Below are positions 24,467 to 33,623 of a stretch of DNA of 46,913 bases, piece after piece. Below the pieces are notes generated by a model. The model was not told the origin of the DNA. It saw only the letters and a program-made list of their open reading frames with translations, and made no database searches. The position numbers were made by a program, and so were the translations under genes. Within the stretch, counting starts at the first letter, position 1. Each line of letters starts with the position of its first letter. The DNA is from CAYJDR01 sp964368965 (GTDB taxonomy: Bacteria > Chrysiogenota > Deferribacteres > Deferribacterales > Mucispirillaceae), in contig CAYJDR010000014.1 of NCBI GenBank assembly GCA_964368965.1, positions 1 through 46,913 on the forward strand, written 5' to 3'.

Positions 24467-27463
24467 ATGTCAGTAGATAATAATATGATCACAGTTGAGC
24501 ATTTAAAAGAGACGCTTTCTATTACAAAAGTTGGCGTTTTTATCTGGAATTTAGAAACAAACCACGTTATTTATAGCAAAGAATGGGCTGAGATTGTCGG
24601 ATATGAACAAGATGAACTTGAACCACATGTTTCTACGTGGGAGCGGATGGTTTACCCAGGTGATTTAGCATTAGCTGAGAAAAAAGTTAACATGTATCTT
24701 GAAGGTGAAGCACCGTTATATGAAGCAGAGTTTAGGATAGTTAAAAAAGATGGCTCTATTATTTGGGCACATGATAAAGGCAAAGTAACTAAGTATACAG
24801 ATGATGGCAAACCCCTTATCTTATGTGGTGTTTTACAAGATATCACTAGTATCAAACTGACAGAAGAATTGTTAAGAGAAAGTACCAATATATTAAACCT
24901 AGCTATCGAAGTTGCCGAATTTGGCACTTGGGACTGGGATATTGAAAACGATATAATATCGTATAATGATGAGTATTTGAAGATGCTAGGATATACTCAA
25001 GATGAAATAAATGGCTCACTCGCTGAGTGGGAATCTATGAACCACCCCGAAGACCTTGTTCTCGTTACAGAAATGTTGGACGAATTTGTTGCTGGCAAAA
25101 TAGATAAATACGAATGTGAAATACGCATGCTCCACAAAGATGGCCACTACATCTGGACAAAAGATGTGGGGAAAATTGTCACAAAAGATGAAAATGGCAT
25201 AGCTACTCGCGTAATTGGCGGGCACCTCAATATTGACAGTTTAAAAAACTCGCAATATCAACTAGAAAAAACTCTAAGTGAGCTTGAAAATCACCAAACA
25301 CACCTTGAAAATGAAATCGAATCAAGAACAAAAACATTAATAGAGCAAGATCAATTACTTGTAGCTGTCAATACTGTATCGCAAAAATTATTAGCAGTGA
25401 ATGAAACCGATAATTTCGATATGGTTCTAGTGGATTGTTTAAAAATTCTTACAACAGCGTTCAATACATCTGAATTTACTTTATGGCGCCTTTTAGAATT
25501 TGAAAATCGCGAATTTTTCTATATTACACATCTATATAGAAAAGACGGTGATGAAAAAATTATTTTTAACGTCAAAGATATCGAGAAATATATCGCTAAC
25601 CTATTAAGTGAGGATAGCGCTTTTCTAATCCACACTAGAGATGATGGCAATGTTATTGCAAACTATAGTAATGCTCCAATAGAATTGCGTATAGCATTTG
25701 AAACTAAAAAATCTACAAGCGACTTTATGCAAGGCATGAATGAATTGATGAAAGAAGACGTTATGGCTAATTTAGAGAATAGTGAAAGCAGTATTGGCGC
25801 TCCTATATTTTTATACAATAATCTTTATGGTATTATTGCGACAGGCTGTGTGGAAAAAGATGTTGTATATACTGAAACACAAGAGAATATGTTGGATATT
25901 AGTGGAAAACTTTTTGCAAATGCTCAATATAAACATGAAATGGATGGACAGCTTCGCTATGCTCACGAGGAAGCATTGCTTAGCTCAAAGGCTAAAAGTA
26001 ATTTCTTAGCGAACATGAGCCATGAGATAAGGACACCACTAAATGCTATCTTAGGTATGTCTGAAATTGTGCTTAGGGAAAGTAAAGGTAGAACGACTGA
26101 ACAGTATGCTATTGAGATAAAGAAAGCGAGTGAAAGCTTGCTGCTTATAATCAATGACATACTTGATATCTCTAAGATTGAGTCAGGCAAGCTTGAAATA
26201 ATTAATACGGAGTATAGTATAGCTTCGCTGATAAATGATATTATTGAAATAGCAAAAATGCGACTTGAGGAAAAGTCAATTATACTAACGACATTTGTTC
26301 AATCTGATATTGCTAACACTCTTTATGGTGATGAAATCAGAATAAAGCAAATACTTATAAACCTAATTAGTAATGCAATTAAGTTTACAAAAGCGGGCAA
26401 CATCGACTTGAGCGTTACGAGTGAACAGCGAGAGGGTACTACGGAGCTAGTTTTTAAAGTTTCTGATACAGGCATGGGCATCAAAGAAGCTGATATGAAC
26501 CGCCTCTTTTTACAATTTGAACGCATGGATACAAAAAAGAATAGAAACATAGAGGGAACAGGGCTAGGGCTTGCAATCACTAAACAGCTATGCGAAATGA
26601 TGAACGGCACAATTAGTGTCGAGAGTAAAGAGGGCGTTGGCTCTGTTTTTACTGTGAGGATACCTCAACAACACAAAGAAAAGAAGCCTATTGCAACCAA
26701 AGCAAGTAATGTTAAAATGCTTATTTATGAAGCTAGAGAGGTTTGTGCTAACTCATTTAAACAAACATTAGATGATCTGCACATAACTAGCACTATTTGC
26801 CCAAACCGAACGGAGCTTTCCCAACACCTAACTGATGAGGAATATAATTATTTTGTTGTGCCTGCTGCTTGTGTTGATAAAGCAAATAGTTTTATTGAAA
26901 ATAATAACCTTGATATTGAGTTGATTATCATGACAGATCCAGGGGATTTAACTATCTATTCAGATGAGAAAGTTATCAATCTGCCTATGAATTGCATACA
27001 AGTAGCCCAGGTGCTTGGGAATACTGATTTAGATATGAAACCAGAAGAAAATATATACAATTTTGTTGCACCGTCTGCTAAAATTCTTGCAGTAGATGAT
27101 AACCGAATAAATTTAGAAGTTGTAAAGGGGTTGCTAAAGCCGTTTGATATTGAGTTGGAAATGGCGATGAATGGTGCGATAGCTGTTGACATGGTTCGAG
27201 ATAATGTATATGACCTTGTTTTTATGGACCATATGATGCCAGAGATGGACGGCATTGATGCAACTGCTGCCATAAGAAAAATGGAAGGCGACTATTTTGC
27301 AAAACTACCAATCGTGGCCCTCACAGCTAATGCGCTTGTTGGTGCAAAAGAGCTTTTTGTTAAAGAAGGTATGAACGATTTTCTAGCAAAACCAATCGAG
27401 GTAAAAAAGCTTAAAGAAATTCTACAAAACTGGTTACCAAAAGAGAAACAGCAACAAATATAA
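24467..27463 (+). CDS. Cytoplasmic hybrid PAS sensor histidine kinase
   Basis: A 998-residue soluble sensor with no membrane segment. In order: two PAS folds (about 12-135 and 143-265, each closing with WxxDxGK-type and G-x-xxDIxx motifs), a coiled linker (about 265-300), a GAF-like region (about 305-490), HisKA with SHEIRTPLNAILGMSEI, HATPase_c (N-box LINLISNAIKFT, DTGMGI, GTGLGLAI), a receiver-like domain lacking the usual acidic residues (about 743-850), and an intact C-terminal receiver with FMDHMMPEMDG and a late AKP. The initial aromatic-rich PAS sequence suggests an intracellular redox or small-molecule cue, but no cofactor site can be named. ACGGAG precedes the ATG by six bases. No response regulator is adjacent, so output is through its own receiver or an unlinked partner. 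Confidence 0.9.
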   Translation: MSVDNNMITVEHLKETLSITKVGVFIWNLETNHVIYSKEWAEIVGYEQDELEPHVSTWERMVYPGDLALAEKKVNMYLEGEAPLYEAEFRIVKKDGSIIWAHDKGKVTKYTDDGKPLILCGVLQDITSIKLTEELLRESTNILNLAIEVAEFGTWDWDIENDIISYNDEYLKMLGYTQDEINGSLAEWESMNHPEDLVLVTEMLDEFVAGKIDKYECEIRMLHKDGHYIWTKDVGKIVTKDENGIATRVIGGHLNIDSLKNSQYQLEKTLSELENHQTHLENEIESRTKTLIEQDQLLVAVNTVSQKLLAVNETDNFDMVLVDCLKILTTAFNTSEFTLWRLLEFENREFFYITHLYRKDGDEKIIFNVKDIEKYIANLLSEDSAFLIHTRDDGNVIANYSNAPIELRIAFETKKSTSDFMQGMNELMKEDVMANLENSESSIGAPIFLYNNLYGIIATGCVEKDVVYTETQENMLDISGKLFANAQYKHEMDGQLRYAHEEALLSSKAKSNFLANMSHEIRTPLNAILGMSEIVLRESKGRTTEQYAIEIKKASESLLLIINDILDISKIESGKLEIINTEYSIASLINDIIEIAKMRLEEKSIILTTFVQSDIANTLYGDEIRIKQILINLISNAIKFTKAGNIDLSVTSEQREGTTELVFKVSDTGMGIKEADMNRLFLQFERMDTKKNRNIEGTGLGLAITKQLCEMMNGTISVESKEGVGSVFTVRIPQQHKEKKPIATKASNVKMLIYEAREVCANSFKQTLDDLHITSTICPNRTELSQHLTDEEYNYFVVPAACVDKANSFIENNNLDIELIIMTDPGDLTIYSDEKVINLPMNCIQVAQVLGNTDLDMKPEENIYNFVAPSAKILAVDDNRINLEVVKGLLKPFDIELEMAMNGAIAVDMVRDNVYDLVFMDHMMPEMDGIDATAAIRKMEGDYFAKLPIVALTANALVGAKELFVKEGMNDFLAKPIEVKKLKEILQNWLPKEKQQQI

Positions 27464-27504
27464 TCTGAATACGATTATGCAATGATAACAAATTGCGAGT
27501 AATT

Positions 27505-27539
27505 AAAAACCCCATAGCGTTTAAACTATGGGGTTGTGT
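27505..27539. terminator. Bidirectional terminator between the hybrid kinase and gatB
   Basis: AACCCCATAG/CTATGGGGTT (27508-27517, 27526-27535) with an eight-base loop. On the minus strand it is followed by TTTTT, serving gatB; on the plus strand the T run is broken (TTGTGTTTT). Confidence 0.85.
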
Positions 27540-27540
27540 T

Positions 27541-29007
27541 TTATAAGCCTAATTTTTGTTTAAGTAGTTGGTTTATGATTGCAGGGTTAGCTTTACCGCC
27601 AGTTGCCTTCATTGCTTGGCCAACGAAAAAGCCGAACAATTTATCTTTACCAGCTTTTAAGCCCTCAACTTCTTTAGGGTTATCAGCGATGATTTTATCA
27701 ACAACAGCTTCGATAGCACCAGTATCAGATACTTGTTTCATGCCACGCTCTTCAACGATTACACTTGGTTCTTTATCTTCATCTTCAACGATTTCAACAA
27801 GTTCTTTCGCCATACGTAGTGAAATAGTTCCATCTTCAACCATTGCAACGATGTTACCTAAACGCTCAGGAGTGAGTTTAAGCTTGTCGATAGTTAGTTT
27901 ACGTTCAGACATCATTGCTGTAATTTCAATGATGATTAACGTTGCAGTTTTCTTCGCATCTGCACCTTTTACAGCAACAGCTTTTTCGAAGTAGTTTGCA
28001 ACAGCGATATCAAAAACTAAACGAGCAGCGTCGTCTTTTACAAGTCCGTATTGGCTCATGAAGCGTTGTTCTTTTGCATCTGGTAATTCAGGCATTTCGT
28101 TTTTTACACGCTCAAGTAGCTCATCAGATACATATAATGGGAACGCTAAGTCAGGATCTGGGAAGTATCTGTAATCGTTAGCATTTTCCTTGCCACGCAT
28201 AGACCTAGTTTCTTTCGCTACGTTGTTGAACAGTCTTGTTTCTTGCTGAATAGTGCCACCGTTTTCATAAATTTCAACGTGTCTGTTTGCTTCAAACTCG
28301 ATAGCTTGCATTAAGAACCTGATAGAGTTTACATTTTTAATTTCGCAACGAGTACGTAGGCCAGTTTCACCAACAGGGCGAACAGATACGTTAGCATCGC
28401 AACGCATAGAGCCTTCGTCCATGTTGCCGTCGCATGTGCCTAGTGTTCTAACGATTGCACGTAGTTTTGTTAGGTATGCACCTGCTTCTTGTGGTGATGT
28501 CATATCTGGCATAGATACGATTTCCATAAGTGCAACGCCAGAGCGGTTTAAGTCAATAACTGATTTGCGTGAGAGCATATCGTGTATAGATTTACCAGCA
28601 TCTTGCTCTAAGTGTAAACGTTCGATACCGACACGTTTTTCTGTGCCGTCTTCAAGCGTAATGTCTAAATGACCGTTACCAACGATAGGTTTATCGTATT
28701 GGCTAATTTGGTAGCCTTGTGGTAAATCTGCATAGAAGTAGTTTTTTCTAGCAAATTCAGAGTATTTATTGATTTGTGCGTTTAAGCCTAAACCTGTTTT
28801 AACTGCTTGTTCAATACAGAACTCGTTTACAACAGGTAACATACCAGGGAAGCCAGCATCTACAAATGATACTGTATCGTTAGGAGTGCTACCACTTGCA
28901 GCTGATGCACCTGAAAATAGTTTCGAGTTTGAAACAACTTGGCAGTGTACCTCTAAGCCTATCACTAATTCCCAATCACATTTATTGCCTTTAATTGTGT
29001 ATCTCAT
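27541..29007 (-). CDS. gatB: Asp-tRNA(Asn)/Glu-tRNA(Gln) amidotransferase subunit B
   Basis: A 488-residue subunit of GatCAB that binds mischarged tRNA and phosphorylates its acyl group before amidation to Gln-tRNA or Asn-tRNA. The N-terminal VIGLEVHCQVVSNSKLFSGAS, the DLPQGYQISQYDKPI segment and SGVALMEIVSMPDM are diagnostic, and the YqeY-like C-terminal tail domain is complete. Its ATG overlaps the gatA TAA by one base. It implies the genome makes Gln-tRNA and/or Asn-tRNA indirectly. Confidence 0.97.
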   Translation of the reverse strand: MRYTIKGNKCDWELVIGLEVHCQVVSNSKLFSGASAASGSTPNDTVSFVDAGFPGMLPVVNEFCIEQAVKTGLGLNAQINKYSEFARKNYFYADLPQGYQISQYDKPIVGNGHLDITLEDGTEKRVGIERLHLEQDAGKSIHDMLSRKSVIDLNRSGVALMEIVSMPDMTSPQEAGAYLTKLRAIVRTLGTCDGNMDEGSMRCDANVSVRPVGETGLRTRCEIKNVNSIRFLMQAIEFEANRHVEIYENGGTIQQETRLFNNVAKETRSMRGKENANDYRYFPDPDLAFPLYVSDELLERVKNEMPELPDAKEQRFMSQYGLVKDDAARLVFDIAVANYFEKAVAVKGADAKKTATLIIIEITAMMSERKLTIDKLKLTPERLGNIVAMVEDGTISLRMAKELVEIVEDEDKEPSVIVEERGMKQVSDTGAIEAVVDKIIADNPKEVEGLKAGKDKLFGFFVGQAMKATGGKANPAIINQLLKQKLGL

Positions 29008-30449
29008 TATTTATTCTCCAATACGAATGCTGTTTTTAATAGCGTTGCTTCATCAAAGTCACGTCCGATGAACTGTAAGCCTATTGGTAACCCGTTTTCA
29101 GCTGTCTTGAATGGAACAGATATCGCAGGTAGCTTTGCCAAGTTGATAGGTACCGTGAATATATCTTGCAGATACATTGTTACAGGGTCGAATAGTTTAC
29201 CTTCTTCGATAGTGAATGCAGTTGTCGGTGCTGTTGGTGTCATTACAACGTCAACATTTTTAAACGCTTCTAGATAATCGTGGCGTATAAGCTTTTGCAC
29301 TTCTAGTGCTTTTAAGTAGTAAGCATCATAATAACCCGCAGATAAAACGTATGTGCCAATCATGATACGGCGTTTAACTTCTTCACCGAAGCCTTTAGAG
29401 CGAGTGTTTTCATACATTTCATCAAGTGAGTCGCCATCAACACGCAAGCCAAATCTAACGCCGTCGTAACGTGCTAAGTTAGATGAAGCTTCAGCAGGGG
29501 CGATGATGTAGTATGTTGATAATGCATACTTCATGTTAGGTAGTTCGATGTCAACTATTGTTGCACCAGCATCTTCCATAACTTTTATGCCTTCGTGCCA
29601 TGCGTTAGTCATTTCCTCATTTAAGCCTTCAAAAAACTCAGTCGGGATACCAATTCTTAAACCTTTAACGCCGTCTGTTAGGCCTTTAGTGAAATCAGGT
29701 ACTTCAACGTTTGCTGATGTAGAGTCGAACTTATCAAACCCAGAGATTGTGTTTAACATGATTGCAGAGTCTTCAACAGTTTTTGTCATTGGGCCGGCTT
29801 GGTCTAGCGATGATGCGTATGCGATGATGCCATAACGTGAGCATCTGCCATAAGTAGGTTTGATGCCGACGATACCACAAAATGACGCTGGTTGGCGAAT
29901 AGAGCCGCCTGTATCTGTACCGATTGCCGCCGCACATAAGTCGCCAGCAACAGCTGCAGCAGAGCCACCTGATGAACCACCTGTAACAACGCTTGCACCA
30001 TCAGTTGTGCGTTTGTGTGGGTTTACTGTAGCGCCGAAGTAGCTAGTTAAGTTTGCGCCACCCATTGCAAATTCGTCAAGGTTTGTTTTGCCAAGTGTAA
30101 CAGCACCAGCCGCTAACAACTTAGATGTAACAGTTGACTCATATGGTGGAACAAAGTTTTCTAAGATGTGCGATGCCGCAGTTGTTCTGATATCTTTCGT
30201 ACATAGTAAATCTTTGATACCCATAGGGATACCATCAAGTACAGATAGCTTCTCACCTTTAGCGATACGTGCATCAGTTTCTTTTGCTTGAGAGATTGCA
30301 ACATCAGGAGTTTCTGTGATGTATGCGTTATACTCTTTGCCTTTTTGCATGTTTTCGATATATGCGTTAGTTAATTCAACGGCTGAGAACTCTTTGTTGT
30401 CTAGTCCGTCAGATAGTTGTTTTATAGTAAGTTTTGTTAAGTTTGACAT
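29007..30449 (-). CDS. gatA: Asp-tRNA(Asn)/Glu-tRNA(Gln) amidotransferase subunit A
   Basis: A 480-residue amidase-signature subunit that frees ammonia from glutamine for GatB. The catalytic Lys in PMGIKDLL, the GGSSGGSAAAVA stretch and the nucleophile Ser in GTDTGGSIRQPASFCG are present, as is the family landmark KPTYGRCSRYG. It begins one base after gatC ends and overlaps gatB by one base. Confidence 0.97.
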   Translation of the reverse strand: MSNLTKLTIKQLSDGLDNKEFSAVELTNAYIENMQKGKEYNAYITETPDVAISQAKETDARIAKGEKLSVLDGIPMGIKDLLCTKDIRTTAASHILENFVPPYESTVTSKLLAAGAVTLGKTNLDEFAMGGANLTSYFGATVNPHKRTTDGASVVTGGSSGGSAAAVAGDLCAAAIGTDTGGSIRQPASFCGIVGIKPTYGRCSRYGIIAYASSLDQAGPMTKTVEDSAIMLNTISGFDKFDSTSANVEVPDFTKGLTDGVKGLRIGIPTEFFEGLNEEMTNAWHEGIKVMEDAGATIVDIELPNMKYALSTYYIIAPAEASSNLARYDGVRFGLRVDGDSLDEMYENTRSKGFGEEVKRRIMIGTYVLSAGYYDAYYLKALEVQKLIRHDYLEAFKNVDVVMTPTAPTTAFTIEEGKLFDPVTMYLQDIFTVPINLAKLPAISVPFKTAENGLPIGLQFIGRDFDEATLLKTAFVLENK

Positions 30450-30450
30450 A

Positions 30451-30729
30451 TTATTCTACCACCTTTGGTACTGTGAAGAAATGCTCGTGTGGCTCAGTTG
30501 AGTTTTTAACGAGCGACTCAGACAAGTTGCCGATTGTAACTTCATCTTCGCGTGTGCGAAGTGGTGTAATGTCCTTGTCAAGTTTTGTAACTTCTGATGT
30601 GTCTGCTTCTTGCAGTGATGCTACCATACCAAGGATATTCGTCATATCTCCTGCTATTTTATCAAGTTGATTGTCATCAAACTTGAGGCGTGCAAGTTTT
30701 GCAATATGCATGGTTTCTTTCTTGTCCAT
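30451..30729 (-). CDS. gatC: Asp-tRNA(Asn)/Glu-tRNA(Gln) amidotransferase subunit C
   Basis: A 92-residue linker subunit that stabilises GatA-GatB. The N-terminal AKLARLKFDDNQLDKIAGDM helix, the D-x-T-PLRTREDEV loop and C-terminal FFTVPKVVE match the family, and the length is normal. It is first in the canonical gatC-gatA-gatB order. A TATAAT lies upstream on the minus strand around 30780 without a good -35. Confidence 0.95.
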   Translation of the reverse strand: MDKKETMHIAKLARLKFDDNQLDKIAGDMTNILGMVASLQEADTSEVTKLDKDITPLRTREDEVTIGNLSESLVKNSTEPHEHFFTVPKVVE

Positions 30730-31161
30730 GTGTACCTGCCTTATATGTTTATTGATTTTTACATAAAATTAAAAAAGCATTATACATAAGTTCTATCCTA
30801 ATTGGAATAGAAAATTTGATAAACAGCCATAAATATATGTGCGAAAGTTTTTTGATATTATGTAAAATAAAATAGTCTTTATAATCAATAGGTTATAAGA
30901 TTAATTCAATAAAATCTTAATTTTTTTTAAATTTATAGTAAATTTCTGTGGTAATTTTCTAAAAATCTGCTAATGTATATGAGTTGTGTATATAACACCA
31001 CAATTTAGTGGGAACCATGTTAATGTTACGTAGGCTTATTTTTGGAGAATGTTCTGTTTTGTGCTTCTGCTGATTAGTTTTACCTGTTGTTTCTGTGGTA
31101 TACCCCAAATATTTTTTATTTAGGACTTACTACAGTTCTATAGTTAAAAGGAGTTTCTATT
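30730..31161 (+). other. Long intergenic region and probable leader of the RRM gene
   Basis: A 432-base AT-rich stretch between divergent gatC and the RRM gene. The half nearest the RRM gene (about 30960-31160) looks like a long untranslated leader. It has a small CCAC/GTGG hairpin around 31000, an 11-base direct repeat TTTCTGTGGTA near 30943 and 31090, and the palindrome GGTATACC. Two short overlapping frames occur (31017-31073, 18 codons; 31049-31123, 24 codons), both ending Cys-rich or hydrophobic and neither with a well-spaced ribosome site. No confident promoter could be chosen. Confidence 0.4.
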
Positions 31162-31422
31162 ATGAAGAGAATTTTCGTAGGTAATTTAAGCTACAATGCA
31201 AGCGAAGGCGAAGTACAAGATCTATTTTCACAGTTCGGTGAAGTTAACTCAGTTAAATTCATCAGCGATCGTGAAACTGGCAGATTCCGTGGTTTCGGTT
31301 TCGTAGAAATGGAAGACGCAGCTGCTAACGAAGCAATTGAAAAACTAAACGACACTACTTTCGGTGGCCGTATGATTCGTGTTAACGAAGCTAACGAGCG
31401 CGAGCGTAGAGAGAGAAGATAG
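31162..31422 (+). CDS. Small single-RRM RNA-binding protein
   Basis: An 86-residue glycine/arginine-tailed RNA-binding protein. RNP2 (IFVGNL, residues 4-9) and RNP1 (RGFGFVEM, about 43-50) of one RNA-recognition motif are intact, and the protein ends in an Arg/Glu-rich tail. Proteins of this kind are widespread in cyanobacteria, Campylobacterota and other phyla, often cold-induced, and thought to act as RNA chaperones. AAAGGAG precedes the ATG. The gene is monocistronic with its own terminator and a long upstream region that may carry regulation. Confidence 0.93.
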   Translation: MKRIFVGNLSYNASEGEVQDLFSQFGEVNSVKFISDRETGRFRGFGFVEMEDAAANEAIEKLNDTTFGGRMIRVNEANERERRERR

Positions 31423-31445
31423 TTTTAAACTACTAACATCTACAT

Positions 31446-31471
31446 GGGTTGCATTTTGCAACCCTTTTTTT
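31446..31471 (+). terminator. Terminator of the RRM gene
   Basis: GGGTTGC/GCAACCC (31446-31452, 31458-31464) followed by seven T. The T run reaches the converging mqnB stop. Confidence 0.92.
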
Positions 31472-32117
31472 ATATGTAATTTCGGTCTATTATTTCATCT
31501 ACTGATTGCTTTATTGCTTTGCATGCTTTTTTAACGTCCCATGCTTGGTTGTCTTTAGCGCCACAAAAGTTCGACACACCACGCAGTTGATAGCCTTTCA
31601 CATCAAAACCTAATAACGATACACCAAATGCTGCACCTTCCATATTTTCAACACATGCACCTGTTTTTGCTTGGTATAGGTTACTAATGTCATCAACACA
31701 AGGGATGAACGAAACAGTATTACTGGCACATGTTTTAAAGCCTTCGATTGCATGAAATTCAGCTCTATTATCTTTTGCGATAGCAAACCCTTTCTCAGTG
31801 ATGGTTGTAAGTGTTGAATAGTTATCGAGGCTAGCTTCATCTACAAAGTAGTCGTGTGTAATAGAGTAAACATCACCAACGTTTGCAAAGCCATGATATG
31901 CACCGCATATGCCTATCATTAGTGCGTGTTGCTTTGCATGTTGCATGAAGTATTTTGTTGTTGCGATGGCTGTATTAGTTTTGCCAATGCCAGAGATGAC
32001 GATATCAATGCCACGATATTTCGCAGTTAAATCATCAGTTGCAACACCTAAGATAGACTTTAGCTCTAACTTAGTAGGCACAAAGATAACTAAATTAGAT
32101 GTAAGATTTTTTTGCAT
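31470..32117 (-). CDS. mqnB: Futalosine hydrolase
   Basis: A 215-residue nucleosidase of the purine nucleoside phosphorylase/MTAN fold that removes hypoxanthine from futalosine in menaquinone synthesis. Landmarks are GICGAY in the core, the ribose-binding CVENMEGAAFG, and the family-specific RGVSNFCGAKDNQAWDVKKA near the C-terminus, which separates futalosine hydrolase from other nucleosidases. It overlaps the end of the upstream transglycosylase-like gene by 23 bases and is co-transcribed. No other mqn genes lie in the window. Confidence 0.9.
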   Translation of the reverse strand: MQKNLTSNLVIFVPTKLELKSILGVATDDLTAKYRGIDIVISGIGKTNTAIATTKYFMQHAKQHALMIGICGAYHGFANVGDVYSITHDYFVDEASLDNYSTLTTITEKGFAIAKDNRAEFHAIEGFKTCASNTVSFIPCVDDISNLYQAKTGACVENMEGAAFGVSLLGFDVKGYQLRGVSNFCGAKDNQAWDVKKACKAIKQSVDEIIDRNYI

Positions 32118-32673
32118 GTAAGTACTCTTGATAGATGCTGTTTGCTTTCAATTCTAGGTCTTCAGCGTTTGAGCCTGCTAATATGATGTTTGCAAGTGCT
32201 TCATCTATAGTGTTTCCGCTGTCTACCATGTTTTTAATTAGATAAGCAGCAGCATAGATTTGAGCTGTAGCGCAGAACGGGTTTAGATAGCTATTGTCAA
32301 CTTGCTCGGTAGCATAGGGCGTTGAGTTGAATTGCTCGACAGTTAGCCCAAGTATGCCTAGTCCTCCGTTTCTGTTTATTCTATATTCATTGTCGAGTTT
32401 AAGTAGTGTGGTAATACTAAGCTTGTCAATGCCATATAATGCACTTGCTTTATCAATAGTTGCATAAATATTTTCAGTTGGGGTTTTTTCGAGTGTGATA
32501 CCTGTTTCAAATATTACTGCTTTTGCAAATTCTTTAGTAGCTAGTGCTCGCTCACCGAGAAAATATGGATTAGTAAGCTGTTTAGTGTCAAAATTAGGCA
32601 CAAAACAGACTAAATTAACAACAGATAGCACAAGAAAAAATGTAAAAAATATGGCAGCATAGAACTTTATCAC
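32095..32673 (-). CDS. Membrane-anchored lytic-transglycosylase-like protein
   Basis: A 192-residue protein with one N-terminal membrane anchor or signal (about 4-25) and an SLT-like domain. The segment YGIDKLSITTLLKLDNEYRI and later GGLGILGLT align by eye with the transglycosylase pattern YGVxPxLLLAIIxxES and GAxGLMQLxP, followed by NPFCATAQIYAAAYL and an ILAGSN near the end (normally AYNAG). The catalytic Glu position appears to be Asp (D94), so muramidase activity is doubtful. I chose GTG 32673, seven bases after GAGGG, over TTG 32694. It overlaps mqnB by 23 bases. The assignment rests on weak resemblance. Confidence 0.6.
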   Translation of the reverse strand: MIKFYAAIFFTFFLVLSVVNLVCFVPNFDTKQLTNPYFLGERALATKEFAKAVIFETGITLEKTPTENIYATIDKASALYGIDKLSITTLLKLDNEYRINRNGGLGILGLTVEQFNSTPYATEQVDNSYLNPFCATAQIYAAAYLIKNMVDSGNTIDEALANIILAGSNAEDLELKANSIYQEYLHAKKSYI

Positions 32674-32762
32674 TTGACAACCCTCAATAAACAATTAATT
32701 ATCTACAATTACACAAAACATATGACAACGTCAAGCGTGTTATTATATAAAATGAGGCAAAT

Positions 32763-33620
32763 ATGAAAATATCAGAAATTTTAAAAAATAAAAAGACAAC
32801 AGTATCATTTGAATTCTTCCCCCCAAAGAATGAAGAGTCTGAAACTGTATTGTTTGATACAATCGAAAGTTTAAAGCACATCAATGTTGATTTTGCATCG
32901 GTTACTTTTGGTGCTGGCGGTCAGTTTGCAGACAAAACTCTTGATTGGATTAAGAAAATAACAGAAGTGGCGAACTACGAAACAATGATGCACCTAACTT
33001 GCATAGGGTTTTCAGAAGCAAAGCTTACTGAGATTTTATCACAACTGAAAGAAAGTAATGTTGAAAACGTGTTAGCGCTTCGTGGTGATATTCCTCAAAA
33101 TACCGAAAACTTTCCAAATAGCAGAGATTTTGCATATGCATCAGACATGACAAAATTTATCAACGAGTTTGGTGGTTTTTGCATCGGTGGCGCTGGATAT
33201 CCCGAAAAACATCCAGAGGCTACATCACTTGATAAAGATATCGAACATTTGAAAATAAAAGTTGACAACGGAGCAGAGTTTATCGTCACTCAACTATTTT
33301 TTGATAACGAAAAATTCTATCGCTTCCGTGACTTATGCGATAAAGCAAAAATCAATGTGCCGATAGTTGCAGGTATCATGCCTGTTGTGAACGCATCGCA
33401 AGTTATAAAGTTTACTGATATGTGCGGTGCGACGCTTCCAAAAGGGCTTTTAAATGCGATTGAAGGCAAAGATAACGACTATGTGCAAAACGTTGGCATA
33501 GAGTTTGCATCTGACCAATGCCAAGACTTACGCAAAAATGACGTTGCTGGGCTACACTTTTATACACTTAACCGCTCTAGTGCTACAAAATCAGTGCTTG
33601 CAAACTTAAATATAAGGTAA
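32763..33620 (+). CDS. metF: 5,10-methylenetetrahydrofolate reductase
   Basis: A 285-residue flavoenzyme reducing methylene-THF to methyl-THF for methionine synthesis. The N-terminal VSFEFFPPKNEE with the catalytic Glu, SVTFGAGG, LRGD, the FAD-region FCIGGAGYPEKHPEA and FIVTQLFFDN are all present, and the length matches bacterial MetF. GAGG lies five bases before the ATG. It is first of a closely spaced metF-pnuC-nadR-sigZ series. Confidence 0.96.
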   Translation: MKISEILKNKKTTVSFEFFPPKNEESETVLFDTIESLKHINVDFASVTFGAGGQFADKTLDWIKKITEVANYETMMHLTCIGFSEAKLTEILSQLKESNVENVLALRGDIPQNTENFPNSRDFAYASDMTKFINEFGGFCIGGAGYPEKHPEATSLDKDIEHLKIKVDNGAEFIVTQLFFDNEKFYRFRDLCDKAKINVPIVAGIMPVVNASQVIKFTDMCGATLPKGLLNAIEGKDNDYVQNVGIEFASDQCQDLRKNDVAGLHFYTLNRSSATKSVLANLNIR

Positions 33621-33623
33621 AAT

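Noticed and set aside
32722..32749. ATGACA/TATATA promoter for metF
   Set aside because: The start would fall at the metF ribosome site, leaving no leader.
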